From: Staphylococcus devriesei
GTDB taxonomy: Bacteria; Bacillota; Bacilli; Staphylococcales; Staphylococcaceae
DNA: 64,000 nt
Reading direction: 5' to 3'
Assembly: GCF_002902625.1 (NCBI RefSeq)
Contig: NZ_PPRG01000043.1
Span: forward strand, 21,118-85,117
Shown: positions 50,227-59,170 of the stretch, one piece after another
How positions within the stretch are numbered: position 1 is the first letter of the stretch
Layout: every line of letters starts with the position of its first letter
Translations under genes and position numbers: made by a program
The notes under the pieces: model-generated
What the model saw: only the letters and a program-made list of their open reading frames with translations
The model's database searches: none
Told to the model about the DNA's origin: nothing

Positions 50227-51883
50227 TTAATACCCCACTTAATTTTTTATATAAAGTATGATGTTGTTCCAAATTATCATCACGGTCAGTCGTTATTTCA
50301 TAAATATGTGAACTCATGTGTGATAATTTTTCATGCGCAAAATCTGTTACAGTATTAAAACGTTTAAATGTAAAATCGTAAAGCAATGCCGTATATTCAA
50401 AATTCAAACCAGTTGGTGTGCCAAATAATCTTTCAAAGTAAGCCTCATCTAATGATTTTTGCGGAAGATAAGAGAAAATTCCTCCACCATCATTATTTAG
50501 CAACACAATATTTAAATGTATATCATTTAATTTCGCCATTAATAAACCGTTCATATCATGATAAAACGCTAAATCACCAATCAATAAGGTAATGTTTTTA
50601 TGCACTGCCATACCTATTGCCGTAGACACCACACCATCAATTCCATTTGCGCCACGATTAGCGTACACTTCAATTTCTTTATTTAAAAGTAAGTTATCGA
50701 TATCGCGTATTGGCATACTATTACTAACAAATATAGCATCTTCATTAGATAATTTATCAATTAATAAGTTTACGTAAGCCGCTTCATCTGTTGCTTGTGA
50801 CATATGTTTAGAAATGATAGTACGTGCTTGCGTTTCTAATGTTTGCCATGTTTCTAACCAATCTTTACGCTTAACTGTTGGTTCTTCAATTAAATTTCTG
50901 AAGAAGTCATTTGCTGATATTTCGTAGGAAATACTTGGTGGCATTGGAAAGACATCAATCTTATCATTATTTTGTACAAGGATTTGAAATGCATTAGTAC
51001 GCTTAAGCCATTGATTTAACTTTTTAGAAATAACCGGTTTACCAACACGAATAATAAAATCAACATCTAACTCTAAACCAGCACGATAATATAAATCGTA
51101 AGTCGTAATCACATTTGGATGATTATATTTACGTAGTTGACTTAAAGGATCGGCTAAGATTGGTAAATCATGAATAGTCGCATATGTCAGAATTTGATCC
51201 ACTGCTTGGTGTTGCATATCTCCTACAATAATAAGCCCTTTTTTCTGTTTTAAAATAGCACTAATATCTTGAGTGTTAATATTTTTCTGATAATGTGGCA
51301 ACGTTTTATTATAAGACGTAAGCCATTCTACTTTTTCGAGGTCTGGCGTTAGTGGCTCTCTAAACGGTAAATTGAAATGAATAGGTCCACGATGCGGGCC
51401 ATACAAATATTGGCTCGCAATTTGCATTTGATAATAGATGGTGTCTGTCATTTGATCACTACCATCAGCTACAGGCATATCAAATTGAAACTTAACATAA
51501 TTCTCAAACATATTTACTTGATTAATTGCTTGAGGCGCTCCTACACTTCTTAATTCATGAGGGCGATCACTCGTCAATACAATCATTGGAATACGACTAA
51601 TTTGGCTTTCTGCAATTGCAGGTGTATAGTTCGCTGCTGCCGTACCTGATGTACATAATATCGCTACCGGTCTATTGCTTCCTTTTATTAAACCTAAAGC
51701 AAAGAATGCGGCACTACGTTCATCAGGGTGAATCCAAGTTGTAATGTTAGGATGAGCTTCAAACGCAATGGCAAGAGGCGTCGAACGTGAACCTGGGCTG
51801 ATTACTACTTCGCGTACTCCATATGCATAAAGTTCTGAAGCGAACGTATAGACTTGTTTAGTTAATGCTTCGTTATGATTCAT
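50213..51883 (-). CDS. menD: SEPHCHC synthase
   Basis: 556-residue thiamine-diphosphate enzyme joining isochorismate and 2-oxoglutarate. Features: [20 protein letters not shown], the cofactor Glu in [30 protein letters not shown], and the ThDP/Mg segment [15 protein letters not shown]. It overlaps menF by 11 bases. Its ThDP need links it to the riboswitch-controlled ykoEDC genes. Confidence 0.95.
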   Translation of the reverse strand: MNHNEALTKQVYTFASELYAYGVREVVISPGSRSTPLAIAFEAHPNITTWIHPDERSAAFFALGLIKGSNRPVAILCTSGTAAANYTPAIAESQISRIPMIVLTSDRPHELRSVGAPQAINQVNMFENYVKFQFDMPVADGSDQMTDTIYYQMQIASQYLYGPHRGPIHFNLPFREPLTPDLEKVEWLTSYNKTLPHYQKNINTQDISAILKQKKGLIIVGDMQHQAVDQILTYATIHDLPILADPLSQLRKYNHPNVITTYDLYYRAGLELDVDFIIRVGKPVISKKLNQWLKRTNAFQILVQNNDKIDVFPMPPSISYEISANDFFRNLIEEPTVKRKDWLETWQTLETQARTIISKHMSQATDEAAYVNLLIDKLSNEDAIFVSNSMPIRDIDNLLLNKEIEVYANRGANGIDGVVSTAIGMAVHKNITLLIGDLAFYHDMNGLLMAKLNDIHLNIVLLNNDGGGIFSYLPQKSLDEAYFERLFGTPTGLNFEYTALLYDFTFKRFNTVTDFAHEKLSHMSSHIYEITTDRDDNLEQHHTLYKKLSGVLNATL

Positions 51884-53240
51884 TCTTATCCACTACTCCT
51901 AATGCGTTCATCATTGGCGAGAATTTAACTGCCGTTTCAACAACTTCGCTCTCTGGATCAGAATCTTTAACAATACCGCATCCCGCGAAAAGGGTCGTCT
52001 GATTCTGTTTGATTAACATAGAGCGAATCGCCACAATAAATTCACAATCATCGTTCATATCAATATATCCTACAGGTGCGCCATAAAGACCACGCGTGCC
52101 AAACTCATGTTCTTCGATAAATTTAACCGCTTCTTCTTTTGGATAGCCACCTAAAGCAGGTGTTGGATGCATTTGATCTATTAACCCTATATAGGAATTA
52201 CTTTTTAGTTTACCTTGAATTTTAGTATATAAATGGTACATGTGGTCATTTTTAAGAATATTAGGGGTTTGATTATAGTCTACACCTTCAACATACGGTT
52301 CAATATCATGTAGTATACTACGCACAACAAAGTCATGTTCTCCTAAGTTCTTTTTATCTTGTAAGAATGCTTCGATATTTTTTCGGTCTTCTTCCTCATT
52401 ATGAGAACGTTGAATGGTTCCAGCTACAGCTTTAGTCGATAATACGCCATCTTCAACCTTTAACAATTGTTCAGGCGTTTGTGAAAAGAAGACTGACTCA
52501 TTAGACTCCAATATAAAGAGATAACTATTTTTTTCGTTTTGAAGCGCTCTATTTAATACATATGGGATATCAATAGGTTTATCGAACTTAATCATCCGAC
52601 GTCGCGCAAGAACAATTTTTTTATTTTCATCAAGCTGTTCAATTGCATTGCCAACGAGTTCTTTCCACTCATCTTTGTAAATATCTTCCATTCGTGTAAT
52701 GTTCCCTAGTGTTTCTTCATGATCAGAATCATCTACATCTGCATTTTCAAAATGTGCAATAACATCTTTAAAATGCTCCATATCAAAATTTGCTCGTTCA
52801 ACCGTGTAGGTCAATAATGTTTGATTATCAATTGAAGAAATAAGCACTTCCGGTACAACGAAGTGATTAATACCAAATTCACGCCATTCATCATCTGATT
52901 TATGACTTGAAAATTGGAAGCCTCCAATTACTTTTAGATGATGTTTTTTAGTTTCAAGATGTATTAATTCAACTTCGTTTTTAAATTTTTCCCATTCCCG
53001 AAAGATTGATTGTTTATTCTCAAAATTATTTTTAAATTTTTGAACAGCATGGTAGCCGAAAAACGAAGACGTATTATCATTTAAACGAAAATAAAAACGA
53101 TCTCCAGCTTGGTCTTCTGTTAAATGAAATAACGCATCGGGTGTTAATGTTTTATCTAATACCACTTCAACAGAAACCCAACTTTTATTACTTTCGTATA
53201 TAGATTCAATAATTTCGCCTTCTTTTAAATTCGCAGCCAT
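51873..53240 (-). CDS. menF: Isochorismate synthase
   Basis: 455-residue chorismate-utilising enzyme, first gene of menFDHB. The catalytic half has [20 protein letters not shown] [39 protein letters not shown] and [14 protein letters not shown]. The first ~200 residues are the variable N-terminal part. It is divergent from menA; promoters for both lie in 53241-53418. The ribosome site (AAGAAGTGA) is moderate. Confidence 0.93.
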   Translation of the reverse strand: MAANLKEGEIIESIYESNKSWVSVEVVLDKTLTPDALFHLTEDQAGDRFYFRLNDNTSSFFGYHAVQKFKNNFENKQSIFREWEKFKNEVELIHLETKKHHLKVIGGFQFSSHKSDDEWREFGINHFVVPEVLISSIDNQTLLTYTVERANFDMEHFKDVIAHFENADVDDSDHEETLGNITRMEDIYKDEWKELVGNAIEQLDENKKIVLARRRMIKFDKPIDIPYVLNRALQNEKNSYLFILESNESVFFSQTPEQLLKVEDGVLSTKAVAGTIQRSHNEEEDRKNIEAFLQDKKNLGEHDFVVRSILHDIEPYVEGVDYNQTPNILKNDHMYHLYTKIQGKLKSNSYIGLIDQMHPTPALGGYPKEEAVKFIEEHEFGTRGLYGAPVGYIDMNDDCEFIVAIRSMLIKQNQTTLFAGCGIVKDSDPESEVVETAVKFSPMMNALGVVDKNES

Positions 53241-53418
53241 TCATTTCACTTCTTTCATTATCTATTTTTACTCATTACAATATTGTATCATTTTTGACTA
53301 TTTATAGTGGCATAATTGCTTAATCAAATTATGAAATATTTCACGTAATTTGACCTTTATAACCTATTCCTTTAAAATACATATGTTAAAACTTTATATT
53401 ATAAGAGGTAGATTAATT

Positions 53419-54357
53419 ATGGCAGATCAATATCAACAATATTCTACTGTTAGAAAATATTGGCACTTAATGCGACCTCATACACTTACTGCTGCAATTG
53501 TACCTGTATTAGTTGGTACAGCCACTGCTAAACTTTTTTTATTAGGAAGTCAAGATAACATTAAACTCAGCTTATTGTTAGCAATGTTAATTGCATGTCT
53601 TTTAATTCAAGCTGCAACAAATATGTTCAATGAATATTATGACTTTAAAAAAGGTTTAGATGACCACACTTCTGTTGGCATTGGTGGCGCTATCGTCAGA
53701 AATGGTATGAGCCCTAAACTTGTCATGAATCTAGCAATAGCGTTTTATATTATTGCCGCTTTACTCGGTATCTATTTAGCTATACATAGCTCATTTTGGA
53801 TTATCCCAGTAGGTCTTGTATGTATGGCTATCGGCTACTTGTATACTGGTGGACCTATGCCAATTTCATGGACACCATTTGGTGAATTATTCTCAGGTCT
53901 ATTTATGGGAATGATTATTATTTTGCTTGCTTTCTTTATTCAAACTGGCAATATTAACGTCTTTGTAGTTTGGATTAGTGTCCCTATCGTTATTACGATT
54001 GGTCTTATTAATATGGCAAATAATATTCGTGACCGCGTTAAAGATAAAGCAAGTGGACGTAAAACTTTACCCATTTTATTAGGTAAACGTGCTTCAATTA
54101 TGTTTATGGCTGCGATGTACATACTCGCTTATGTCATTGTTATCTTTATAGCTTTATTCGTCCCAGGCGGTTCACTATTTTACTTATTAGTATTATTATC
54201 ATTCCCTATGCCAGTGAAAGCAATTCGTCGTTTCAAAAAGAACGATACACCTGCTAGCATGATGCCAGCTATGGCCGCTACAGGTAAAATGAATACAGTA
54301 TTTGGCTTTTTATATGCTTTAGGTATTTATATCAGCGCATTACTGGGCGGTATTTAA
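53419..54357 (+). CDS. menA: 1,4-Dihydroxy-2-naphthoate polyprenyltransferase
   Basis: 312-residue UbiA-family membrane enzyme that attaches the isoprenoid tail to give demethylmenaquinone. The first Asp-rich motif is NMFNEYYDFKKGLDDHTS and the second is NNIRDRVKDKASGRK. About eight or nine membrane helices. The ATG at 53419 follows AAGAGGTAG and gives the usual MenA N-terminus; the longer frame (23 codons more) is unlikely. Confidence 0.94.
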   Translation: MADQYQQYSTVRKYWHLMRPHTLTAAIVPVLVGTATAKLFLLGSQDNIKLSLLLAMLIACLLIQAATNMFNEYYDFKKGLDDHTSVGIGGAIVRNGMSPKLVMNLAIAFYIIAALLGIYLAIHSSFWIIPVGLVCMAIGYLYTGGPMPISWTPFGELFSGLFMGMIIILLAFFIQTGNINVFVVWISVPIVITIGLINMANNIRDRVKDKASGRKTLPILLGKRASIMFMAAMYILAYVIVIFIALFVPGGSLFYLLVLLSFPMPVKAIRRFKKNDTPASMMPAMAATGKMNTVFGFLYALGIYISALLGGI

Positions 54358-54377
54358 AGCTAGAATATTGACTATAT

Positions 54378-54421
54378 TATCCAACATGATTGTTTTAAAG
54401 CAGTTTATGTTGGATTTTTTA
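54378..54421. terminator. Bidirectional terminator after menA
   Basis: ATCCAACAT (54379-54387) pairs with ATGTTGGAT (54407-54415), followed by six T on the plus strand. The convergent GNAT gene ends at 54431. Confidence 0.8.
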
Positions 54422-54430
54422 TTTAACTAG

Positions 54431-54988
54431 TTAATCTGGCATATAAACCATATGTAAATAATTATGCCCATACAAATTAATATCTTCTGTCCATATAAAT
54501 CCTAACCGTTCATAAAGTTTTCGTGCTTTCGGATTATCATAATCACAACTTAAACTCCATTTATAATTTGGATAACTGTTGATGAGGTATTCAAATAGTT
54601 GCGTAGCAATACCTTGCCCCCTAAACTCAGGAAATGTAGCAACGGTTTCGATATACCATTCATCGTCATGTGCTTCTTTTAAAGGTAATGGCGTCCCTAA
54701 ACTTTTTATATCTTCTTCAAGTGCCAATTCTAGCCAAGAACTCTCTAGCATCATTTCCTTTGCTCCATCATATGCAATGATACAACCGGCAACTTGCCCT
54801 TCTTGTTCATATACCCACACATTCTGATAATTTGTACGATAATTAATATTAACGATACTTTCTTCTATAGCGTATAACACTCGTTCCTTAGTAATATGAT
54901 TAATAATATCGAGCTCCATATCTTGCCAAATAATATAACATAATTCCGCGATTTGCTTATTATCACTTGGTCTCGCCTTACGTATCAT
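54431..54988 (-). CDS. GNAT family N-acetyltransferase
   Basis: 185-residue acetyltransferase. It begins MIRKARPSDNKQIAELCYII. The acetyl-CoA motif VATFPEFRGQGIATQLFEYL lies near residues 116-135, and DNPKARKLYERLGFIWTEDI is the closing beta-strand region. The substrate is unknown. It stands alone between menA and the TM2 gene. Confidence 0.85.
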   Translation of the reverse strand: MIRKARPSDNKQIAELCYIIWQDMELDIINHITKERVLYAIEESIVNINYRTNYQNVWVYEQEGQVAGCIIAYDGAKEMMLESSWLELALEEDIKSLGTPLPLKEAHDDEWYIETVATFPEFRGQGIATQLFEYLINSYPNYKWSLSCDYDNPKARKLYERLGFIWTEDINLYGHNYLHMVYMPD

Positions 54989-55125
54989 ATCCCATTATCC
55001 CCCTTTCAGTTGCATTTAATTACATTATATAGAACTTCCAAATATTATTAAATTAATTGTAAATTAGATGATTTGCTTTTTATTCGAAAATGATTAAAAT
55101 GTGGATTTAAGGAGGCATCGTGATT

Positions 55126-55347
55126 ATGAAAGTAAATAAAACGTTATATGTGCTATGTACTATTTTCTTAGGCGGCGTTGGTATTCACAAATTCTATGCT
55201 GATAAAGTATGGCAAGGCGTACTCCATTTAGTATTCTTTTGGACAGCTATCCCTAGCATTGTTTCAATTATTCATGGACTTTTAATTATATTTACAACTA
55301 AAGCGGATCAATACGGTTATATTACGTTGTCTAAAAAAGATATATAA
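55126..55347 (+). CDS. TM2 domain membrane protein
   Basis: 73-residue small membrane protein. Nearly all of it is one TM2 domain: two helices joined by a short turn, with LGGVGIHKFYADKVWQGVLH as the diagnostic Gly-His-x-Phe-Tyr segment. Of two in-frame starts, the ATG at 55126 is ten bases from AGGAGG and preferred over the GTG at 55120. The family's function is unknown. Confidence 0.8.
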   Translation: MKVNKTLYVLCTIFLGGVGIHKFYADKVWQGVLHLVFFWTAIPSIVSIIHGLLIIFTTKADQYGYITLSKKDI

Positions 55348-55459
55348 GACTTACTTTTATTAAATTTATAAGTTTCTTCTTAAAAATTTTGAAATATATC
55401 TTTAACTATACGTGAATCGGGTAGAATTTAATAACCATTAAGTAAAGGAGCAAGAAAAT

Positions 55460-55561
55460 ATGAATATCGTTAAACGCGTCTTAAGAACGCTTATTACTGG
55501 TTATTTAGTAAAATGGATTCGTGATAAAATAGAAGGAAGATCAAAAGGCGGTAAAAAGTAA
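55460..55561 (+). CDS. Small cationic peptide, 33 residues, unknown
   Basis: A short gene with AAAGGAG eight bases before its ATG and a strong terminator immediately after. The product MNIVKRVLRTLITGYLVKWI continues RDKIEGRSKGGKK. It has an amphipathic or weakly hydrophobic helix with many Lys and Arg and an estimated net charge of about +8, without a signal cleavage site. It could lie at the membrane surface. It is not a recognised phenol-soluble modulin (those are anionic or neutral overall and begin differently). Function unknown. Confidence 0.65.
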   Translation: MNIVKRVLRTLITGYLVKWIRDKIEGRSKGGKK

Positions 55562-55566
55562 TAACA

Positions 55567-55618
55567 TAAAAAGGTCTATTCGCTAACTTAACTTTAAGTA
55601 GTGAATAGACCTTTTATA
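55567..55618. terminator. Bidirectional terminator after the 33-residue peptide gene
   Basis: A 16-bp stem (55569-55584 with 55600-55615, one wobble) with T runs; it also faces the convergent IDEAL-domain gene. Confidence 0.85.
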
Positions 55619-55638
55619 ATGAACTACAGGATCCTGAT

Positions 55639-55857
55639 TTACTCATTTAGAAATGCCTCCAAATTTTTGTATTCATTGGTATAATTAATAAAATCTGTTT
55701 CATTCTTATTAATTAATGTTTCATCAATTAATTCAATAAGTTGCTTTTTACGTGCTTGTCGAAGGGCCTCATCAATTACTAGCTCAACTCCAAGATCATT
55801 AACCGTTGTTACAAAATCTTCTAGCGTCGTGTGTTTGACGTTGGTATTGTAATGCAT
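55639..55857 (-). CDS. IDEAL-domain protein, YhzC-like
   Basis: 72 residues from the ATG at 55857; an upstream in-frame GTG is too near the AAAGG ribosome site. The C-terminal half is an IDEAL domain, with the name-giving LVIDEALRQARKKQLIELID and a charged helix. Bacillus subtilis has the IDEAL protein YhzC beside comK, and the same neighbour pair is found here, divergently arranged. IDEAL domains also occur in ComK-linked and other small regulators; the role is unproven. Confidence 0.75.
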   Translation of the reverse strand: MHYNTNVKHTTLEDFVTTVNDLGVELVIDEALRQARKKQLIELIDETLINKNETDFINYTNEYKNLEAFLNE

Positions 55858-55974
55858 TACAATCACTGCCTTTCTTATTTATTTATTGATAGTATACAAG
55901 TTTTTATTTTTTTAATCAATCGAATATTCTGACTTTTATCAAAAATAAGTGTAATATTATTTATTAAGACACGC

Positions 55975-56002
55975 TTGACAACACATAATATTTTTATATA
56001 AT
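55975..56002 (+). promoter_or_regulatory. Consensus sigma-A promoter upstream of comK
   Basis: TTGACA (55975-55980) and TATAAT (55997-56002), both perfect, with a 16-base spacer, about 70 bases before the comK ATG. Confidence 0.7.
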
Positions 56003-56072
56003 AATTACATATTATTAGTTACAGACAATACAGATTTACTGATAATATAATATTATAAAAAGGAGGGTTTAG

Positions 56073-56636
56073 ATGAAGCAAAATTCATCATCGCCTAATA
56101 CCGTCTATATTATCCGTAAGGGTGACATGGTAATTAAACCTATATTTGATGAGCATGGTCAAACTAATGGAACTAAAATTATGAAGTATGACACGTCAAC
56201 CGAAACTAGTCCTTTTAAAACTCAAAAAATCATAGAACGGTCTTGTAAGTTTTATGGAAACAATTACATTAGCAAAAAATCAGAAGCACATCGAATTGCA
56301 GGTATCACAAGTAAACCTCCGATCCTGCTAACTCCTTTGTTCCCTACTTATTTATTTCCTACCCATTCGGATCGCTTAGAAGAGAATATGTGGATTAACA
56401 TGCACTACGTTTTAGAAGTAAAACCTCTTAAAAATCGGAAAAGTAAAATCATTTTCGCTAATGAACAAGCTTTAAACCTCAACGTTTCATATCATAGTTT
56501 ATGGCACCAATACTCAAATTGTATTTATTACTATTACATGGTTGATAAACATGCGCGTATGAAATCTAATAATCCAGAAATGCCTATCGACTATGAAAAA
56601 TCCACGCTAAATATTTTCGAAGCACTTTCACACTAA
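56073..56636 (+). CDS. comK: Competence transcription factor ComK
   Basis: 187-residue ComK-family DNA-binding activator of late competence genes. It aligns through TVYIIRKGDMVIKPIFDEHG, RSCKFYGNNYISKKSEAHRIAGI and KPPILLTPLFPTYLFPTHSD (conserved core). Full-length, no interruption. AAGGAGGG precedes the ATG. I see no clear ComK-box pair (AAAA-N5-TTTT twice) upstream. In S. aureus, competence genes also need SigH, so expression cannot be judged here. Confidence 0.93.
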   Translation: MKQNSSSPNTVYIIRKGDMVIKPIFDEHGQTNGTKIMKYDTSTETSPFKTQKIIERSCKFYGNNYISKKSEAHRIAGITSKPPILLTPLFPTYLFPTHSDRLEENMWINMHYVLEVKPLKNRKSKIIFANEQALNLNVSYHSLWHQYSNCIYYYYMVDKHARMKSNNPEMPIDYEKSTLNIFEALSH

Positions 56637-56673
56637 TCCCTATTACAAGATAGATAGTTTTATGTTTAATTTT

Positions 56674-56727
56674 AAAATATACGGGATTTTTATATTAATA
56701 TAGTGTAAATATTCCGTATATTTTTTG
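56674..56727 (+). terminator. Terminator after comK
   Basis: AAAATATACGG (56674-56684) pairs with CCGTATATTTT at about 56714-56724 around a loop of about 29 nt, followed by a T run. Confidence 0.65.
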
Positions 56728-56738
56728 AAAATAATCCC

Positions 56739-56766
56739 TTGCAAAATTTAAGTTTATTGATATAAT
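56739..56766 (+). promoter_or_regulatory. Promoter of the tRNA-Asn / tRNA-Ser unit
   Basis: TTGCAA (56739-56744) and TATAAT (56761-56766) with a 16-base spacer, about 33 bases before the first tRNA. Confidence 0.75.
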
Positions 56767-56798
56767 AATACTTGTGCTCATTAGATAAATCATATTAA

Positions 56799-56873
56799 TC
56801 CGCAGTAGCTCAGTGGTAGAGCTATCGGCTGTTAACCGATCGGTCGTAGGTTCGAATCCTACCTGCGGAGCCA
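56799..56873 (+). tRNA. tRNA-Asn (GTT)
   Basis: 75 nt cloverleaf. Acceptor TCCGCAG pairs with CTGCGGA, the anticodon stem ATCGG/CCGAT holds loop CTGTTAA (anticodon GTT), and the T arm has GGTTCGAATCC. The 3' CCA is encoded (56871-56873). Confidence 0.96.
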
Positions 56874-56876
56874 TAT

Positions 56877-56965
56877 GGAAACGTACTCAAGTTGGCTGAA
56901 GAGGCGCCCCTGCTAAGGGTGTAGGTCGCGAGAGCGGCGCGAGGGTTCGAATCCCTCCGTTTCCG
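56877..56965 (+). tRNA. tRNA-Ser (GCT)
   Basis: 89 nt with a long variable arm, as expected for serine. Acceptor GGAAACG pairs with CGTTTCC. The anticodon loop CTGCTAA lies in a CGCCC/GGGTG stem, and the anticodon GCT reads AGC/AGU. Discriminator G, no encoded CCA (TAC follows), so CCA must be added enzymatically. Three bases after tRNA-Asn. Confidence 0.95.
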
Positions 56966-56972
56966 TACGTTA

Positions 56973-57007
56973 AAATAACCCCTCGTTTATGCGAGGGGTT
57001 ATTTTTG
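56973..57007 (+). terminator. Terminator of the tRNA unit
   Basis: A perfect 13-bp stem (56973-56985 with 56992-57004), GC-rich core, T run after it. Confidence 0.9.
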
Positions 57008-57017
57008 TGTTTATATA

Positions 57018-57057
57018 AAGCTCTGGACATATCTAGAAAATCTTTATCCAGAGCCTT
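57018..57057 (-). terminator. Terminator of lplA
   Basis: On the minus strand AGGCTCTGGA (57047-57056) pairs with TCCAGAGCTTT (57018-57028), followed by TTTATATAA. Confidence 0.7.
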
Positions 57058-57094
57058 ATATCTATATTTAATTTCTATTCCATTAATACTTCTA

Positions 57095-58084
57095 CTAATA
57101 AGACATTAATTTTAAAATATTTTCTTTGTCGATGTCTCCGAAATAGTGATAAAAATCATAATTTTCCATGGCTTCTTTAATATGTGTATAATCATGAAGA
57201 GCGCCAACTAAAGCATTTTCTAATTCGGTTATATCCCCTTCACCAAAGAAATCACCGAATATTCTTGCATGTTCGATTTTACCTTTTTTAACATCAAATT
57301 TAATTTGCACGAAACCTTTTTCGAACTTCTCATCACGTTCAAAATTATAGTTAGGATTTCTTCCATAGTTCCAATCCCAGGTACGATATTTTTCATTACT
57401 TAATTCTTCAATTTTATTCCAATCTTCATCTGTTAATTTATACTCTTCTACTTCGTGTTCACCGAAAATGGTTTTCAAGATGATTTGTTTAAATTCTTCA
57501 ATAGAAATTGATTGTTCTAAAAATTCATCAATATTAGCGACACGTTTACGCACAGATTTAATACCTTTAGATTGAATTTTTTTAGGGTTAACTCTTAACG
57601 CGTTTTGCACCTCACCTAAGTCACTATTAAGCATTAATGTCCCATGGCTAAACATTCTTTCTTTAACTTTAACCATCGCATTTCCTGAAATTTTAGCTTG
57701 CCCTACTTGGATATCATTTCGTCCAGTCATTTCGGCATTAACGCCCATAGATTGCAATGCTTGTACGATAGGTTCTGTAAATTTTTTGAAATTATGGAAA
57801 CTATTGCCATCATCGTCAGTAATAAAACTAAAGTTTAAATTACCCTGATCGTGATAGACAGCGCCACCTCCAGAAATACGACGGACTACATGAATATTAT
57901 GTTCATCTACATATTGTTTGTTGACCTCTTCAATGGTATTTTGGTTTTTACCAACAATAATGGATGGACCATTCACGTAAAATAAAAAGTAACTATCATC
58001 AGCGGGTAAGTGTTTTAATACGTACTCCTCCATCGCAAGATTAATAGTAGGATCGGTAATATTGTTGTTGCTTACAAATTTCAT
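57095..58084 (-). CDS. lplA: Lipoate-protein ligase A
   Basis: 329 residues. Activates free lipoate with ATP and attaches it to E2 or GcvH proteins. Catalytic-domain segments: VVRRISGGGAVYHDQGNLNF (lipoyl-AMP binding), KISGNAMVKVKERMFSHGTL with the key Lys, and a C-terminal accessory domain from about residue 245. Fits the LplA1-type enzyme of staphylococci. Monocistronic, own terminator. Confidence 0.93.
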   Translation of the reverse strand: MKFVSNNNITDPTINLAMEEYVLKHLPADDSYFLFYVNGPSIIVGKNQNTIEEVNKQYVDEHNIHVVRRISGGGAVYHDQGNLNFSFITDDDGNSFHNFKKFTEPIVQALQSMGVNAEMTGRNDIQVGQAKISGNAMVKVKERMFSHGTLMLNSDLGEVQNALRVNPKKIQSKGIKSVRKRVANIDEFLEQSISIEEFKQIILKTIFGEHEVEEYKLTDEDWNKIEELSNEKYRTWDWNYGRNPNYNFERDEKFEKGFVQIKFDVKKGKIEHARIFGDFFGEGDITELENALVGALHDYTHIKEAMENYDFYHYFGDIDKENILKLMSY

Positions 58085-58285
58085 ATTTATCTCTCCTTAT
58101 ATCTCTCTGATATATGCCCTTAATCTAGTTATGCCTTATAATTATATATATTGCCAATTATTTACTCAAATTTGACATTATTTTCAAAATTAAAATATTA
58201 TTTGCTATTTTTAGCATATATTTGTTTATTATTAGGCTAAATTTTAGTACAATATAGCCTAGCTATGATTTGAGGAGGACTCGTA

Positions 58286-58462
58286 ATGACTGTTGCAGAA
58301 GTAGGAAATATTGTAGAATTTTATGACGGTTTAAGAGGCCGTGTTGAAAAAATTAATGACAATTCAGTAATTGTTGATTTAACTATTATGGATAACTTTA
58401 ATGACTTAGACTTACCAGAAAAAACAGTTATTAATCACAAACGATATACGATCGTTGAATAA
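58286..58462 (+). CDS. DUF2187 (YkvS-like) small protein
   Basis: 58 residues, with AGGAGGAC before the ATG. The KOW/SH3-like pattern VGNIVEFYDGLRGRVEKIND, then NSVIVDLTIMD, and the C-terminal NHKRYTIVE match DUF2187. The fold suggests nucleic-acid or protein binding; function unknown. The next gene starts 15 bases later, so they are likely co-transcribed. Confidence 0.8.
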   Translation: MTVAEVGNIVEFYDGLRGRVEKINDNSVIVDLTIMDNFNDLDLPEKTVINHKRYTIVE

Positions 58463-58477
58463 GAAGGTTAATATTAA

Positions 58478-59080
58478 ATGAAAAATATATCGAAAGCTTT
58501 AATTTGGTTTATTGCAAGCTTTATTGTATTCCATTTGATTCTATATATTATGTGGGGAGAGCATCAAGAATACTGGTATTTATACACAGGTATTATGTTG
58601 ATTGCTGGCATTAGTTATGTTTTCTACCAAAGGGATATTGAGTCGAAACGTTTATTAACTTCTATTGGGGTTGGAATTATAACAAGTATCGTCTTGATTT
58701 TTGTTCGGTTTATCTTCTCGTTATTTACTCCACAAATAACGTACGCTGAGCTTATTAAAGAACTATCAAGAACAGGCGTATATTTCAAATGGCAAATGCT
58801 GGTAACCTTGATTTTTGTTATACCTTGTCATGAATTATATATGAGAACAGTTTTACAAAAAGAATTAACTCGTTTTAAGTTACCTAGCTGGTTAGTCATT
58901 ATTATTACTGCTTTATGCTCAAGTTCGTTATTTATATACTTAGACAAATGGTGGATTGTAGCATTTATTTTCGTTGCTCAATTAGTTTTATCATTTAGTT
59001 ATCAATACACACGTCGTATAGTAACTACATCATTAGGCCAAATTGTCGCCATCATCTTGTTATTAATATTTCATGGATAA
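58478..59080 (+). CDS. CPBP-like membrane protein, degenerate
   Basis: 200 residues with about six to seven membrane helices. CPBP intramembrane proteases carry EExxxR, FxxxH and HxxxN/D motifs. Here motif 1 reads HELYMR (residues 118-123) with His in place of the first Glu. The place of motif 2 (SSLFIYLDKWW) has no His, and no third motif is seen. It is therefore probably an inactive relative, or another membrane protein family. Downstream of DUF2187; a terminator follows directly. Confidence 0.6.
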   Translation: MKNISKALIWFIASFIVFHLILYIMWGEHQEYWYLYTGIMLIAGISYVFYQRDIESKRLLTSIGVGIITSIVLIFVRFIFSLFTPQITYAELIKELSRTGVYFKWQMLVTLIFVIPCHELYMRTVLQKELTRFKLPSWLVIIITALCSSSLFIYLDKWWIVAFIFVAQLVLSFSYQYTRRIVTTSLGQIVAIILLLIFHG

Positions 59081-59081
59081 A

Positions 59082-59124
59082 AAACTTTTCTTAGTTTGAA
59101 TAGCTAAGAAAAGTTTCTTTTTTT
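59082..59124 (+). terminator. Terminator after the CPBP-like gene
   Basis: A perfect 13-bp stem (59082-59094 with 59104-59116) and a T run. Confidence 0.88.
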
Positions 59125-59170
59125 AGTAGTAATTTGTAACGCACATACGTTTATATTATTGAAGAGAGCA

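Noticed and set aside
55460..55561. Phenol-soluble modulin or delta-toxin
   Set aside because: The peptide is strongly cationic at both ends and lacks the formyl-Met-Gly/Ala amphipathic pattern of those toxins.
56073..56636. ComK pseudogene as seen in some non-competent Firmicutes
   Set aside because: The frame is uninterrupted, full-length and keeps the conserved core, so it is annotated as intact.
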